DNA from: Corylus avellana
Taxonomy: Eukaryota; Streptophyta; Magnoliopsida; Fagales; Betulaceae
Length of the DNA stretch: 64,000 nt
NCBI RefSeq assembly: GCF_901000735.1
Contig: NC_081550.1
Location: forward strand, 13,454,877 to 13,518,876
Direction of reading: 5' to 3'
Positions 44,731 through 56,429 of this stretch are shown piece after piece (position 1 is the first letter of the stretch; every line of letters begins with the position of its first letter). A program made the translations under genes and the position numbers. The notes beneath the pieces are model-generated. The model ran no database searches, was not told where the DNA came from, and saw only the letters and a program-made list of their open reading frames with translations.

Positions 44731-47700
44731 AATTACTGTTTTAGGTAAAAGTTGTGATTGTGTACTTTAGTTGATACCATAATTGTAGCGCTAGACTTGT
44801 TGAGTAATTTTGTGGATACAGAGTGGAGTTACATAGTGTTAGGCTTTTGAAATTGACCCTATTCAGTATTCAAAACCATAATTGGTGTTTCCTTAATTTT
44901 CCCAAGTGTTTGGTGTGAAGAAGGAAGTTTTTAGAGGATTCTGAGTGGTTCTGTTACATAGCCGTCTGAAGGCTGTTATGATGTTCTGCATTTGGAAGAA
45001 CATATATTCTCGGTCTGATTTTGTTAGATTGCTGTCGGAAAGCTGTCATGACGTTCTTGCATCTAGAAGAACATATATTCTTGGCCTAGTTTCGTCAGAT
45101 AGCTATCAGAAGGCCGTCATGATGGCATTGCATCTGGAAGAACAAAGGCTCTCGTCTTGCTTCTGTCAAGTAGCCATCAAAAGCCTGTCATGACGATGTA
45201 GCTGAAAATTGTCTCAGCCGGTCTTTGTCAAAAAGCCGTTCATGATGTTGCCCGCTAAATCTGCGTCATGTCAAGAAGTTAGCGATGAAACCTTGGCTTT
45301 CTTCATGACGAAATTTCCTCTTCACCATGGTTAACCCAAAGTGATGTTTTCCTAAAAGGCTTGAAGCTTTCTACCATTTGGAGGTTTTATATTGATTTTA
45401 TTCAAACCACACCATACAATACCTTGGTCCACCAAATATCGAAGGAGTAGGTTAGGAAAGGCACTTGAAGAAGATTGGCTAGCTTGGAGGCAAGCGAGAA
45501 GCTTGTTGTCATACGGAGTCTTAGATTTACAAAACAGGGCTTTGTAAGTTTCTATGTCTGTACTTGGAATCTTCTTTGTGAAAGTGATTTTGAGTTTGGT
45601 TACCCCACAATGGTTTTTCCCTTTGATGTACTCAATGGGTTTTTCACTTCGTAACAAAAATGTTTGTTTTATGCTTGTGATGTTGTATTGTTGAATATTG
45701 CTATTTACTTTCCTTATAACTGTTGCTTGAGTTTTTGATTTGGGGGTTGAACTCGTTCCCGTGTTCTTTCACCTAGTAAAATGATTATAAAACCAGAAAT
45801 AATGGTTTAAATTGTAATTTATACTTATTAAAAAAAATGTAATTGATGGTGAGGAAAGAGGCACATCTTTTCCACTAGTGAAATCATGCCTGTCTTATAT
45901 TATTTCTATATCAGGTATTGAAAAGTTTAAAGTACACTTTTAAGGACCTCTCTATTTTAAATTACCATTTTGACTATGCCATCCGACATTGCAGGATGGA
46001 TCTTTACCACCTTAGAGCTTCTCCACCAATGTTCTTTATTTTAGTTATTCAAGAAGAAACACTCTCTTCTTTAGCTACTTAGAGCAATCTCATTGGGCCT
46101 TGTAGCAAAAATTGGCAAAAAAGTAGCCACATCTGGCTATAGCCATTTTAGAGCATTCTAATGGCTAGCCACTACATTTGCTGAGCACCCTAGCTCAACA
46201 AATGCATAAATAAACTAATAAAAAAATCAATTTGAGTCTCCTCTTTGGAAAAAGTGAAAGTGGGTAAAGAAAGAATATTTTAAATACGATAGTGAAAGTG
46301 AATAACTGAAATAGAAAGTGAGATGTAGGTGCTTTGGAAATGTGGGTAATTATAATAGAAAAAAGGTGATTCTTTAGCTAAAATTTTTGTTCAGTCAGAT
46401 GTGAATGCTTTTACTCTTTTTATTACAAACTCCAAAAGATTCTCTATTCTCTTATGTACTTTCTTTAAATATGATTTCTCATTTCATTTTCCTCGACTGG
46501 AGAATAACAGTGAGATCCTCGTACACCAGCTGGCCATTCTGATCATACTTGAGCACAACCTTCTTTTCACGTTTCTGAGTTGGATAGGCTACACTAGGAG
46601 TAGGAACTCTGCTAGCAGCAAAATGGTCTTGAAGAAACTCCATTGAAAACTCTTCACCTGTCCATTAATAGAAATTGTTGTGTACATTGTTCCCTACATT
46701 TGGAACGATCAAAGTTGGCTGTTGCTGGATCCATTGAGCTGATGAACCAGGCACCTCAGCACCCACTGCGTCAAGCAACTTCTCATACTTATTTAGCTGC
46801 ATAGGCATAGTTTCTCAGATACTAGAGCTGCTAATTCCCTCTCCAACCAACAAAGTAAGAGTAGACCCTCTGATGGTAGCCCATATCAGCTAAACCTCCT
46901 CACAAATTCAACTCCAACTTTTTCCATCACCATGACCATCAGAATTTTCACTTAATTTTTAAATTAAAGACTCAATTTTGCCAAAAAAAGGTTGTTGAAA
47001 CATCGGGTAATTGACATTTGCAATTGTGTTGCATTTGATCAATTCCTTCACATAAATCTCCTTCATCTTGATCAAATGTAAAGGACTGGATATAACAGCA
47101 ACAGAAATGCACAATCCTGATCGAATCCAACAAATTTATACACAATCACTTACCAATCTTCCCAAGGCTATCTCTCCCACTTTCAATTACCCTGATGAAA
47201 TGAAATAATTCTTGGATCGTCCATGCAACAAAAACGTAAAACCCACACCCAATTAATTACAAGTCCTTATGTTCAATAAAATCATAGCCAAATCGAGCCA
47301 GTGTACCTCCAAAGATCCAAAATGGGAATTTGTGTGACACCAATCATTTGAAATCTAACTCAATATCATGCCTGATCTTCCATCTAACTCGAGCGTCAGA
47401 GAGCGATATTGCCAAGAATAAAGCGGCATTGACCCACAAAGGAGCAGAGAAAAGAATGCCTTCTTTTAGAGCCTTCACCAGAAGGTGCACCAGAGTCGTA
47501 CGCGGGCTTTGACGGAGACCCCAACTTCACCTTCAACTGAGTGAGCAAGAGAGCGTTGTTATTTGAGTCTTTTTTTAGCGATAGTGAGAGAGATGAAAGA
47601 GAAATGGTTAAAAAATGGGTGAAGAAGTTACAATGCTTCACGATGAAGAAGCACTGTAGCAAAATGTTGGTTTAAAGATTCTGAACATAATCTGTTGGAG

Positions 47701-50700
47701 TGGGGTTTCGGGGCCTTATTAGCTAAAGTTTAAAGATTTGGGAGTTTTACAGCATCTGTTGGAGATGCTTAGCATGACAGTTCATGGTACAACCTGTTTA
47801 TACAAAAAATTTGAGCCGTTTTGTATCATTGAATGAGAACACCTTTACAAGACTCTGTCTGTACAACATGTTTACAGAAAACCAAGTGTATATATATTTG
47901 AATCAAAACTCTCCGTCTCAATGTGACTGCCTTTACGTAGCTGATGGTTGCTCAAGTATGTTTGGGCAATGGAGAAGGGCAGAGAAGCAGCCTGTATTAT
48001 TCTCTTGTATTTTGGTGTTCAAAATAGGCGTGGTTCGAACACATCTATTATGGCAGCCTAGAAAGAACTCATATGTTATATTAAGTCTCTTGGTACTAAT
48101 AACCATAAAGCGTACATAGCAGACACATACATGTTGAGCCTAATAGAGCATATAAAACTAAAAATTAGGCATCTAAAGTAAGCACCTTGCCACTTGAAAC
48201 TCTTTTGGGAGTGTTTGTTATGAACATTTATTATATTTGTGGAAAAAGGTTTATATTTTGAAGGTTGATATTTGCTATTGATATCATTTCTACCAATGGC
48301 TTTGATTGTGCTATCTTCTGTTATCTAGTTCTACTTCTTTTTTTTCTTTGGTATAATTATATTCTCGTCCTGCTTTAGTTCTAAATTTCTTTAAAGGCTC
48401 TTGTTTCTGAATGTCAGCTGGCTCTTTTTTTGGCCCTGTACAGCGATTAAATAGATCCCTAGTTGCTGCTTTTACTATAAGATTCCTGGATAGGCCAAAT
48501 TCGATTGACTGGATGGCTCCAATATTGAAACCTCAAGGATGTCTAAGTTTTATATGTTGTATGACTGCATTGAAGTGTCAATTCATTACTACACAAGGTT
48601 TTAGAAGTGTGGTAGTATACTTTTTAGTTTTTGCAACTAACTTTATGTTAATAATATATTCCCTCAGTCCCATGTTGTTGGTGTGGTATTCCATTTTGGG
48701 ATGTCCTAAAAAATTATCTGGTTTGAGAAGTGAAGAGCCACAAATTTAATGACTTTTCTAATATGCCCACTTTAAAGTCGATGGTTTAAATTATTTTCAT
48801 AAGTTTGCTTGACCTTTTAGAAAGAGTGGTCTCAGAAACTTCTATCTTTTTATTTGAAAGAAAATGCATTAAATTCTATTGCCTTAAAGTTGGATTTTAT
48901 AACGTGTACAAACAATATGACGTGGACAGTAGTATACACTGCTTAGGGTGTAATATCATGGGTAGTGTGAGTCTCACGTGTTCGTACTTGTTAAATTGTC
49001 ATGGGTATTGAATCATAGAAATTTTTCCATAAAGAAACTAACATACTGAAAATGCTCTTCTATTAAATGGACATAGTTATGCTGCCACCTTTGATATAAA
49101 TTGTTTCGGTCTTCTAAGCATGTATAAGTTCAGAAGTTTGAGGCTTATACAGAACATTCGAACCTCATGTTTTGGATTTTTATTTCATTGTATTCTCATA
49201 TTTGCTTCATTGTAAGGTTAAACTATGACTATAACTCTGAAGGAATAACAATTTTTTGGTTGCTTGCAGTTTTTAGGACTGGTGCTGTTAATTCTGCTTC
49301 AGGATCTGCTTATGCGGAGTTTGGAAATACTAAGGTCATTGTGTCTGTGTGAGTGTATCTTTTAACTCAGAAATCATGTTTTCCTTGTTACCCTGCTATT
49401 TTAAAATGGACCCATTCTCTAGTTAGTTTTTCTATTCTAATTATTGAAAATGTTTTTCGAAGTTAATTTGCATTTTATTTTTTGTAATATACATTCTAGC
49501 AAGCTATATAATAAACAGTTGAGAGCATATATAGATGCAAGAAAGTTTGATAGGGTGTTGGTTGGTTCAGATTTGGGCCAAGAGAAAGTAAGAAGGCAAT
49601 GATGTACAGCGATATTGGGCGGCTAAATTGTAATGTCAGCTATACAACTTTTGCCACCCCAGTCCGTGGACAGGTATATGGATAGGATCTCTTATTGTCA
49701 ACTTAATTATCCTCTTCTTCATATTTTTTATTATTTGCATTAAATTTTGAGCTCCCATTAGGGATCAGACTACAAAGAGTTTTCCTCAATGCTTCATAAA
49801 GCTTTGGAGGGTGCAATAATTTTGGAAACTTTCCCCAAGACTACTGTAGATGTTTTTGCGTTGGTGCTGGAATCTGGTGGCAGTAAGTATGAAGTTTTGT
49901 TTTAAAAGAAATGAAATATACACACATACATATAACAGTGGTTGTTTAGCGTCTGAATCTTGTTACCGAATTGTATCAGGTCAGAGACCTGTTTTTGTTT
50001 GGGTGACGTAGTTTCCAACATGATATTTGAGTGGGAAACAGTAATATTATTTTTGAGTTTTTTGTGAGCTTTTTGCATGTTCATTTCATTGTAGGTGATC
50101 TTCATGTTGTCATATCATGTGCCAGTCTTGCCCTAGCAGATGCCGGGATTTTGATGTATGACCTTGTTGCCTCAGTTTCTTTGGTATGCAACGACCTGGC
50201 ACTTCCCTACATGTTTCAATTGGTAGTTGAGCATGATAGAAAATCATTTGCGTAGAAGCTAATAACTTTGATATTTAAAGTTTTGTTTCTCCTGTAATTT
50301 TTCCTCATTCCCATTCTTTTCCATTTCCTTATTTGACTGCTAGTGACATGTTTGTTCTCTTGTTGTTTCCTTTTGATCAATTATCTAAATTTGTTATCTC
50401 AACTCTGAATGTACTTCCACCATTATTTCATTGCTAATCCAATATTTGGGAAAAACCGTGTGTCAGTATTTAGGCTCTTAATATATCTTATGAATTTGTA
50501 GATCTCTACTTGTTGAAAATATTGACACAATGGTATTTAATATTTTGGTACCTAGTCTTCTCTTGGTAAGAACCTCGTCATTGATCCCGTTTTGGAAGAG
50601 GAAAGCTACCAAGACGGAAGCTTAACGATTACATGTATGCCTTCTCGATATGAGGTCACTCAGCTTTCTATTACAGGGGAGTGGTCAACCCCAAAAATTA

Positions 50701-50729
50701 ACGAGGTATGTCAACTATATGATGCTTTG

Positions 50730-50763
<34 letters not shown>

Positions 50764-51112
50764 AGAAGAGTTTGCGCTTTATAAGAGAATGCAATGAGCT
50801 GCAGAAATGTCTGCAAATTGAGGGTAGGGTGGTAGAACTTGCATGCTCTCATTTGTGGCTTTGGTTCAATAAAACCTTTTCACTAGTCACATGGGAAGTA
50901 TGAAGTAAAATTTGAACCTGCAACTCTTAGTAGTTTTGACACAATTGCTTGTATTCATGTATCCATAGAATAATTGTTCTGTATTTGGCCAATCCAAATA
51001 CTAATATTGCTTTTGCAAGCAGGGGATGCAGCTATGCCTGGACGCCTGCTCAAAGCTTGCAAAGATCATGAGGTCTTGTTTGAAAGAAGCCACTTCCACT
51101 TCACAGGAGTAG
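43692..51112 (+). CDS. MTR3: Exosome complex subunit MTR3 (RNase PH fold)
   Basis: Core subunit of the RNA exosome ring, which processes and degrades RNA 3' to 5' in nucleus and cytoplasm; the Arabidopsis counterpart is also called RRP41L. Coding exons: 43692-43833, 49270-49348, 49571-49673, 49762-49882, 50095-50183, 50556-50705, 51023-51112. They total 774 nt (257 aa plus stop) with all phases closing and GT-AG introns throughout. The sequence shows an RNase PH domain: VDWVRPDGRGFHQCRPAF, GSAYAEFGNTKVIVSV, YSDIGRLNCNVSYTTFATP, then SMLHKALEGAI, LALADAGILMYDLVA, and SRYEVTQLSITGEWS near the end. The start ATG opens the conserved N-terminus. It lies alone, far from NCRK. No break or missing residue seen. 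Confidence 0.93.
44695..44727. repeat. (CT)n microsatellite in MTR3 intron 1
   Basis: About sixteen CT units. Confidence 0.9.
44860..45330 (+). mobile_element. CATGACG-motif LTR fragment in MTR3 intron 1
   Basis: Four to five imperfect units of about 75 bp, each with a Thr/Ala-like phrase GCTGTCATGACG or GCCGTCATGATG followed by TGCATCTGGAAGAACA. The flanking phrase TTCAAAACCATAATTGGTG also occurs at about 25632. It shares motif style with the solo LTR at 52782-53992 and is likely the promoter half of an LTR. The 82-codon frame across it is incidental. Confidence 0.6.
45331..46013. other. MTR3 intron 1, unassigned
   Basis: A 101-codon reverse frame (45352-45657) has no recognised domain. 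Otherwise ordinary intron sequence. Confidence 0.5.
46014..47772. mobile_element. Possible gene-capturing transposon in MTR3 intron 1
   Basis: The left edge (TTAGAGCTTCTCCACCAATG) and the right edge read in reverse (TAAGCATCTCCAACAGATG) are similar, and both are followed by the AGCAATCTCA/ATTAGCTAAAG type phrases seen in many plant MITEs. Inside, on the - strand, lies a piece of protein-kinase-like coding sequence and a GC-richer segment (47400-47530) with an open reverse frame. This arrangement suggests a Pack-type element carrying host gene fragments. Ends and superfamily are uncertain. Confidence 0.4.
46490..46835 (-). pseudogene. Fragment resembling PB1-domain Raf-like kinase N-terminus
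   Basis: On the - strand: QLNKYEKLLDAVGAEVPG and AQWIQQQPTLIVPN, a stop, then TGEEFSMEFLQDHFAASRVP and YDQNGQLVYEDLTVIL. The phrase TGEEFSMEFLQD resembles the region before the PB1 domain in plant Raf-like MAPKKK proteins. There is no kinase domain nearby. It may be exon-like material captured by the surrounding transposon. Family assignment is from memory of motif style and is tentative. Confidence 0.4.
47773..49269. other. Rest of MTR3 intron 1
   Basis: AT-rich intron with short meaningless frames. It ends with TTGCTTGCAG, the acceptor for exon 2. No other structure seen. Confidence 0.6.
50730..50757. repeat. (CT)n microsatellite in MTR3 intron 6
   Basis: About fourteen CT units shortly after the exon 6 donor. 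Confidence 0.9.
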
Positions 51113-52132
51113 GGAAGAAACTTCTTTTCAATTTTTTTTTTTTTTTTTTTTTAATATACATGTCAATGTCTTAGCTTTCCCTACCCCCACCCATCCCACC
51201 AAAACGGAAGAAGAAAAGAAAGACTTACACAGATTTTGTGAACACAATCTGAATTTTGGTTCTTGTACTGTTGTACATCACCGATTCTTCTGAATTTTGA
51301 GTCAGCATTGCAGTGCATTTGAAGTTGTAATATTTGTCATTGTTGGACCAAATCAACCAATCAAAATTGTTTTTCAGAGGCTTTTTATTCCTCAATGTCT
51401 TTTAAAAATAACTAACTAAAGTTATTTTTAGTGGTTGGCCGACATTCAAGTCATTTTTTTGTAGCTGTCAATGTATTCAGGGATCGCCATTAGACAGAAT
51501 TTCTCAATATGAGATAGCTATTCAAAGTAGTATACAATCCCTTTTAGAAAAAGGTGGGTTAACTAACGAATAATAAGCTACCGAAAATGAAAATTTGATA
51601 GAACCCTATTAAAAATTTATATGGGAAAAATCATAATCCCTTATTCTCATAATCATGAATCAGAATCTCACAAATTGAGAAAAAAATACTACTCAAAATC
51701 CTACGACATAAATAAAGGACTAGAATTTGTTATCCTACAATAACAAGGATTCTAAGATTCTTTAAGTATAACACAGTGGACATGCAGTCAACGTCACCAT
51801 GCATCAAGTAAAAGTAACAAGTTCAAAAAAGCCTTTATCCCAAATTTATATGCAATATAATGCCCTTTGTTCTCATAATCATCCCTTAATTAACATAATC
51901 TGGTCCACACCACCCAACGAACCCCACCAGGTTTTCCAACTTCTAACTCGTTATGACCTCCGGGGATGGACTAATGGTCTGGTGGAAAAGATTCATGAAT
52001 GTTGTGGGGAAGGCATGATAATCCCAAAGCTCTCATCTTAAACACATTCCGTATTTCCGTTATGCCCGGGTATGCCTAGTTTCAAGCCCAAATTGCTCGT
52101 TTGAGGGATGAGGCCACTGTAACGGCTTGAAG
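51113..52132. other. MTR3 3' UTR and intergenic DNA
   Basis: A T-run of about 20 near 51130-51152 and AT-rich 3' sequence. No further gene seen up to the first LTR. Confidence 0.5.
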
Positions 52133-52894
52133 TGTAACACCCTAGTAAAATCAATTAATTGGTAATTGATTCCATAGTTCGCCTCTCAGCTTTATTCCAC
52201 TAGGAACAAATCTCACAGATCTCATCCTCTCCAAGAAGAGTCAGTAGGGGAAGACATTTCACTAAAGGACGGAGATAGTTATAATTTAAATTCATAATCA
52301 TAAATAACTAGAGTGAAACTTAAAGCATCATAACATAGATAGACTTCGAAGTGTCGACGTTAAAGATCAATCATCAAAATATATTACATGCTAGATCTAA
52401 TTGTTCTAAACATAATTAAAGCCTACATTTAACGAGGTATAACATAAAGACGATTTCAATCATATCCTGATGGATAGCTCCGTCAGCGTCCCACATGGAC
52501 TTGAGCTACACAGGATCTAAGTTCTCAAAAATGATCCGGATCAAGTCCTTCACAATGATCGAATGCCTCCCAGGATCCATATTCAGCTAAACTATCTATA
52601 ATAGCACAGGTATACGTATAGAGAAAAATGAATACAATATAGTAAGTCCGACGACTTAGTGAGTAAAATGCACATGACTTACACTCATTAATTGGTGAAC
52701 TCAATTGTTTATAAATCACATGCAACATTATGAGATTATAGTTTATCATATGATCATAGAAGCAATATAGATATAATATATTGTTAGGTTTTAGTTTGGC
52801 TGTATTCAATGCAAATGACCTTTGTTTTATTTGTTGTTTAAAACAATGGGTTAAGGGTGCAAAATTAGGAGCTTTTTGGTAGCCTTTTGTTTTT

Positions 52895-53300
52895 CCGTCA
52901 GATGGGCATCATGACAGCTTGTGATGGCACCTTAAGGAATGCTCACTGTTTTCTTGTCACAATGCGGGTCATGATGGACTCGTGATGGCATTTTGAGATG
53001 TACTCACTGTTTTCTCGTCAGATGCCTTGTTAGGACGGGTACGTGACATGGCTAAAGAATGAGCTCATTGGTTTCTTGTCAGATGCCTCGTGAGGACGGG
53101 TAAGTGACGTTACTAAAGAATGAGCTCCCTGGTTACTTGTCAAATGACTCGTCAGGACGAGTACGTGACGTGACTGAAGAATGAGCTCACTAGTTTCTCA
53201 TTAGATAGATCGTCAGGACGGGACACATGACGTGACTGAAGAACGAACTCACTGTTCTCTTGTTAGATGGCTCGTCAAGACGAACTCGTGAAGGGGCTGA
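52895..53300 (+). repeat. Tandem array of ~61-bp units in solo LTR U3
   Basis: About seven units; GTCAGATG or variants at 53017, 53078, 53139, about 53200 and 53262 give a period of 61-62 bp. Each unit holds CTCGTCAGGACGGGTACGTG and ACTGAAGAATGAGCTCACT. The early units contain CATCATGACAG and GTCATGATGG. Such arrays in plant LTRs usually act as enhancers; that role is inferred here. Confidence 0.85.
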
Positions 53301-53384
53301 GATGTTTTTACTCTTCACGTCATGATGAGACTTCTTTCCCATTAAGACTTGAACATTTCCAGATCTCATATCTGTGTATTTTGT

Positions 53385-53428
53385 TCATCACGTCTTAATG
53401 CGAAATTAGTCCCATTAAGACGTGATGA
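53385..53428. repeat. 16-bp-arm hairpin just upstream of TATA
   Basis: TCATCACGTCTTAATG (53385-53400) and its exact reverse complement (53413-53428) with a 12-nt loop, 15 bp before TATAAAG. The arms contain CACGTC, a bZIP-type core. Confidence 0.85.
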
Positions 53429-53443
53429 GTAAAAATTCTTCCC

Positions 53444-53450
53444 TATAAAG
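53444..53450 (+). promoter_or_regulatory. TATA box of solo LTR
   Basis: TATAAAG directly downstream of the hairpin and tandem array. Confidence 0.65.
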
Positions 53451-54001
53451 TCCTTTTTTTTTTGTCACTATTCACTGCATACTTTTTTGGGTATTTTTCT
53501 CGAGAGTCTCAAAGGTTTTCCTCTAATCAGTGAGTTCTTGTGAGTTGGTTTCCAAGAGAGGACGTGGTGAAAGCTTCAGGCTATCGTTCCTCTTGATGTG
53601 TTGATCGTCATTCTACAATCGACAACTGTGCTTGTTCTACAATTGTGAAGGAGTCTATTGAAGGTTTGGTAAGGAAATGCGATCCATAAAGATGGTCAGT
53701 TAGGAAACAAGCAAGTGAGCTTGTTGTTCTTATAGAGTCTAGAGATTCTCAAGGGTTTGTGAGTATTTTCTACTATCTGTAATCTAAATCTTCGTATAGT
53801 AATTTCCTAGGTTTGACTGCTTTGGAGTAGTTTTTCCTTTTGATTGGTTCAAAACATTTTCTACTTCGTCAACAAGTTTTGGTGTTGTGGTTGTGATGTT
53901 TTAATTTCCGTTGTACATGATTATTCTGTGTTTGCATTATCTTTCGTTTTAATTGGTGGTTAGGGGTAGAACACAATCCTTGTGTTTTATCATATATGTT
54001 G

Positions 54002-54339
54002 GGGGGAAATCCACTTTACCCTCCTGAAGTTTCAGGAGTTTTTCAATTTGAACCCTAAAGTTTAAAAATTGGCAATATACCCCCCTAATGTTTCAAAAAT
54101 TTTCAATTTAAACATTCCATTACTAATTTCCGTTAAATTGGATGAAAATTAAAAAAAAAACGCCTGAGGGTAATTACGTAATTTTATAGATTTTTCATCC
54201 AATTTGACGGAAATTAGTCACGGAAGGTTTTAATTGAAATTTTTTGAAACATTAGGGGGGGTACATTGCTAATTTTTAAACTTTGAGGTTCAAATTGAAA
54301 AACCCCTGAAACTTCATGGGGGTAAAATGGATTTTTCCC
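54002..54339. mobile_element. Mutator-like MITE, copy 2
   Basis: A 338-bp fold-back element with ends GGGGGAAATCCACTTTACCC and, in reverse, GGGAAAAATCCATTTTACCC. Arms continue as AAAAATTGGCAATATACCCC and TTTCAAAAATTTTCAAT. A 9-bp duplication TATATGTTG flanks it (53993-54001 and 54340-54348). Same family as 7302-7811. It landed exactly next to the solo LTR's own target duplication. Confidence 0.88.
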
Positions 54340-55436
54340 TATATGTTGTAATATAAGGATCATGTCATAGTTCAACTCCATATAGTCTACCAGAGATATT
54401 ACCCTTTTTTAACAAGGTTCATGCTATTCCAAGAGACTTGTAATACAACACTAGTACCTTAGATAATGCACACTACCATCTATAACACTAGTAGCCTGAC
54501 CTAGTTCGACATTGGGTGGTCCACGCTACTAATGATGTATGTCTTGTAGTGACCCACCAATCAAATATGGCTGCATCGGTCACGTACAACTATTGTATCC
54601 AAGGCTTGTATAAACACACACAGTTGACCATAGGGTTAACTCGTATAGTAAGCCTATGATCATTAATCCGCATGTATTGATGTACATGCCATACGATGCA
54701 ATTAATCTTGTCTATCTTTTACATGCATGCTCTTACAAATATCATGATTTGCATAATTTTACTTAATCAACATACTGTTTCACAAAATAGAGTTCACAGT
54801 ACTTCAAAATGTATTTTATGAGAGTAGTAAAGGCATGTTTGGTATATATAAAATAATTATGCTATGCGTAAAAAATAACAAGTATTCTTGTGAGTTTGTA
54901 CTCACTAAAGCTCCTCCACAAATTCCTCCAAAGGTTCCACACCTTCAAAATCTGAGAAAATACCAATCATTAGTTCTAAACTCAAGCTAAAACAAGTCCT
55001 AGACCTAAACATCTTAAAAATAGACTTTCTGCCTAACCATCGAATGTTTGGACATAGAGGCTCGAACGTTCGGCCATGAAATCGAATGTTTGGACAGAGA
55101 GGTTCGAACATTTGGTATTGGGTTGAAAACCCTTTTCAAACCAAAAGCCACTAAACCATTTCTAAGCAAGTCCTAAGGCCTTAACATGATCCCTAACAGA
55201 GTCTTGGCCCAAAATAACATCTCGATGGAGAAGGAACTACGTCTCACATCATCAAAATGTTAATGCATGCTTAATCCAAGATTAAAGTCAACTCCAATAT
55301 CAACTCAAATCTAACAACTAACCTATGAAAAAAACACTTAAACACTATAACAACTAGATAAAAAACGAGTTAAGCGAAGAAGATTACCTCATTGAAGCAA
55401 AGCCTCCTAGAAATCTCTCATTCTCCTTTGAAAACT

Positions 55437-55461
55437 CACACACACACACACACACACACAA
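55437..55461. repeat. (CA)n microsatellite
   Basis: About twelve CA units within the reverse LTR. Confidence 0.9.
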
Positions 55462-55666
55462 ATATAGGTTTCACTGGGCAATAAAGGCAGATGAAGCATA
55501 GAGGGTCGAAAGAGGTGGTATTTATAGGGTTGTAAAAGCTGAGAATGCTGTTTTCTTAGTTTTGCACACAGTCGAATGTTCGGTGGTCCAGAGTCGAACG
55601 TTTGGTCCTCTATTACCCAACGGATCTAGGGTTGTAGGTCAAACATTCAATTATCCAAGGTTGAAC

Positions 55667-56429
55667 TGTAGCGCCTCTAGTAATTACTAGGTTGTGTTTA
55701 ACTTAGTTGGAGGATTATCATGATGGTCCAATTAATTAGGGTTCGTTGGAAGTGAGATTTTTCGGATTTTTAGGTTTTGACCTAATGTTCTCAGAGGGGA
55801 CCACCGAAAGTTCATTGACCAAATTTTGACCCACTAGATAAAGACCAAACGTTCGACCTGCAATCCTAGAACCACTATGCAATAGTACACTGAATGTTCA
55901 CCTCGGGACCACTGAACCTTCGCTACCCTGTAGGACTATCACAGCAACACCATTCGCTTTTCCAACCCTATAAATACGCCATCTCAAACCCTTCTAAGCC
56001 TCATTTTACCCTTTGAGCCCTAGAGAAACCCTGCTTGAGTGATTTGTGAGTTTTGAGAAGAAGAAGGAAGGTTTTCTTGGAGATCCTTGTTCTAGAGAGG
56101 TAACATTCTTAACTTGACTTGTTCTTTACCTAGTTGATTATCCTGGTTAAGTATTTTTCATTATTTGGTTGCTATTTTTGCGCTATATTGTTGTTTTAGG
56201 GTTTTTAATATTGATTTAAGCATGAGTTAATGTTTCATTCTCATTGAACATATTTTCTTTTGCATGGAGATGTTATTTTGGGTAGGAGTATGCTAGGGAT
56301 CTTGTTGTGGCCTTAGGACTTGCTTAAAATTTATTAAAACGTTGTTTTGTTCCAAATGGATTTTTTTCCCAGAAGAAAACAATCACAACTTTCTGATCGA
56401 AAGTTTGTGCTGACGTGTTTGAATGTTTC
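55667..56429 (+). mobile_element. Chromovirus-like LTR, copy 1, truncated
   Basis: Begins TGTAGCGCCTCTAG. It has GAACGTTC-type motifs at 55770-55915, TATAAATA at 55968-55975, and the leader phrase GAGAAACCCTGC. It stops where the next LTR starts, before the conserved 3' block. Confidence 0.7.
55968..55975 (+). promoter_or_regulatory. TATA box, LTR copy 1
   Basis: TATAAATA followed by the family leader, ending in CCCTAGAGAAACCCTGC. Confidence 0.65.

Larger units (their letters stand above)
52782..53992 (+). mobile_element. Solo LTR with TATAT target duplication
   Basis: A 1,211-bp LTR from TGTTAGGTTTTAG to TTTTATCA (TG...CA), flanked by TATAT at 52777-52781 and 53993-53997. No internal region lies between, so it is a solo LTR left by recombination. 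Layout: tandem array of about 61-bp units (52895-53300), a hairpin, TATA box, then a transcribed part shared with 26341-26720. Family not certain; the CATGACG motif links it to 25600-25830 and 44860-45330. Confidence 0.85.
52133..55666 (-). mobile_element. Reverse chromovirus-like LTR, interrupted
   Basis: The + strand left end TGTAACACCCTAG is the reverse complement of a GGGTGTTACA LTR end. Without its insertions (52782-54348) it is about 2.0 kb, matching the 26726-28816 LTR. It carries the reverse of the conserved block (GTAGTGACCCACCAATCAAA, TACTAATGATGTAC) and a reverse TATA box (TATTTATA, 55519-55526). It also has CGAACGTTCG-type motifs at 55040-55110 and 55570-55660. Its 5' end is cut by the + strand LTR that starts at 55667. 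Confidence 0.72.

Noticed and set aside
44945..45193. 82-codon frame across the CATGACG repeats
   Set aside because: It is a by-product of a tandem repeat whose unit permits an open frame; it lies in an intron and resembles LTR promoter repeats.
51540..51780. Possible MITE near the MTR3 3' end (CTCATAATCAT phrases)
   Set aside because: The repeated phrase is direct and short. I could not find matching inverted ends or a target duplication.
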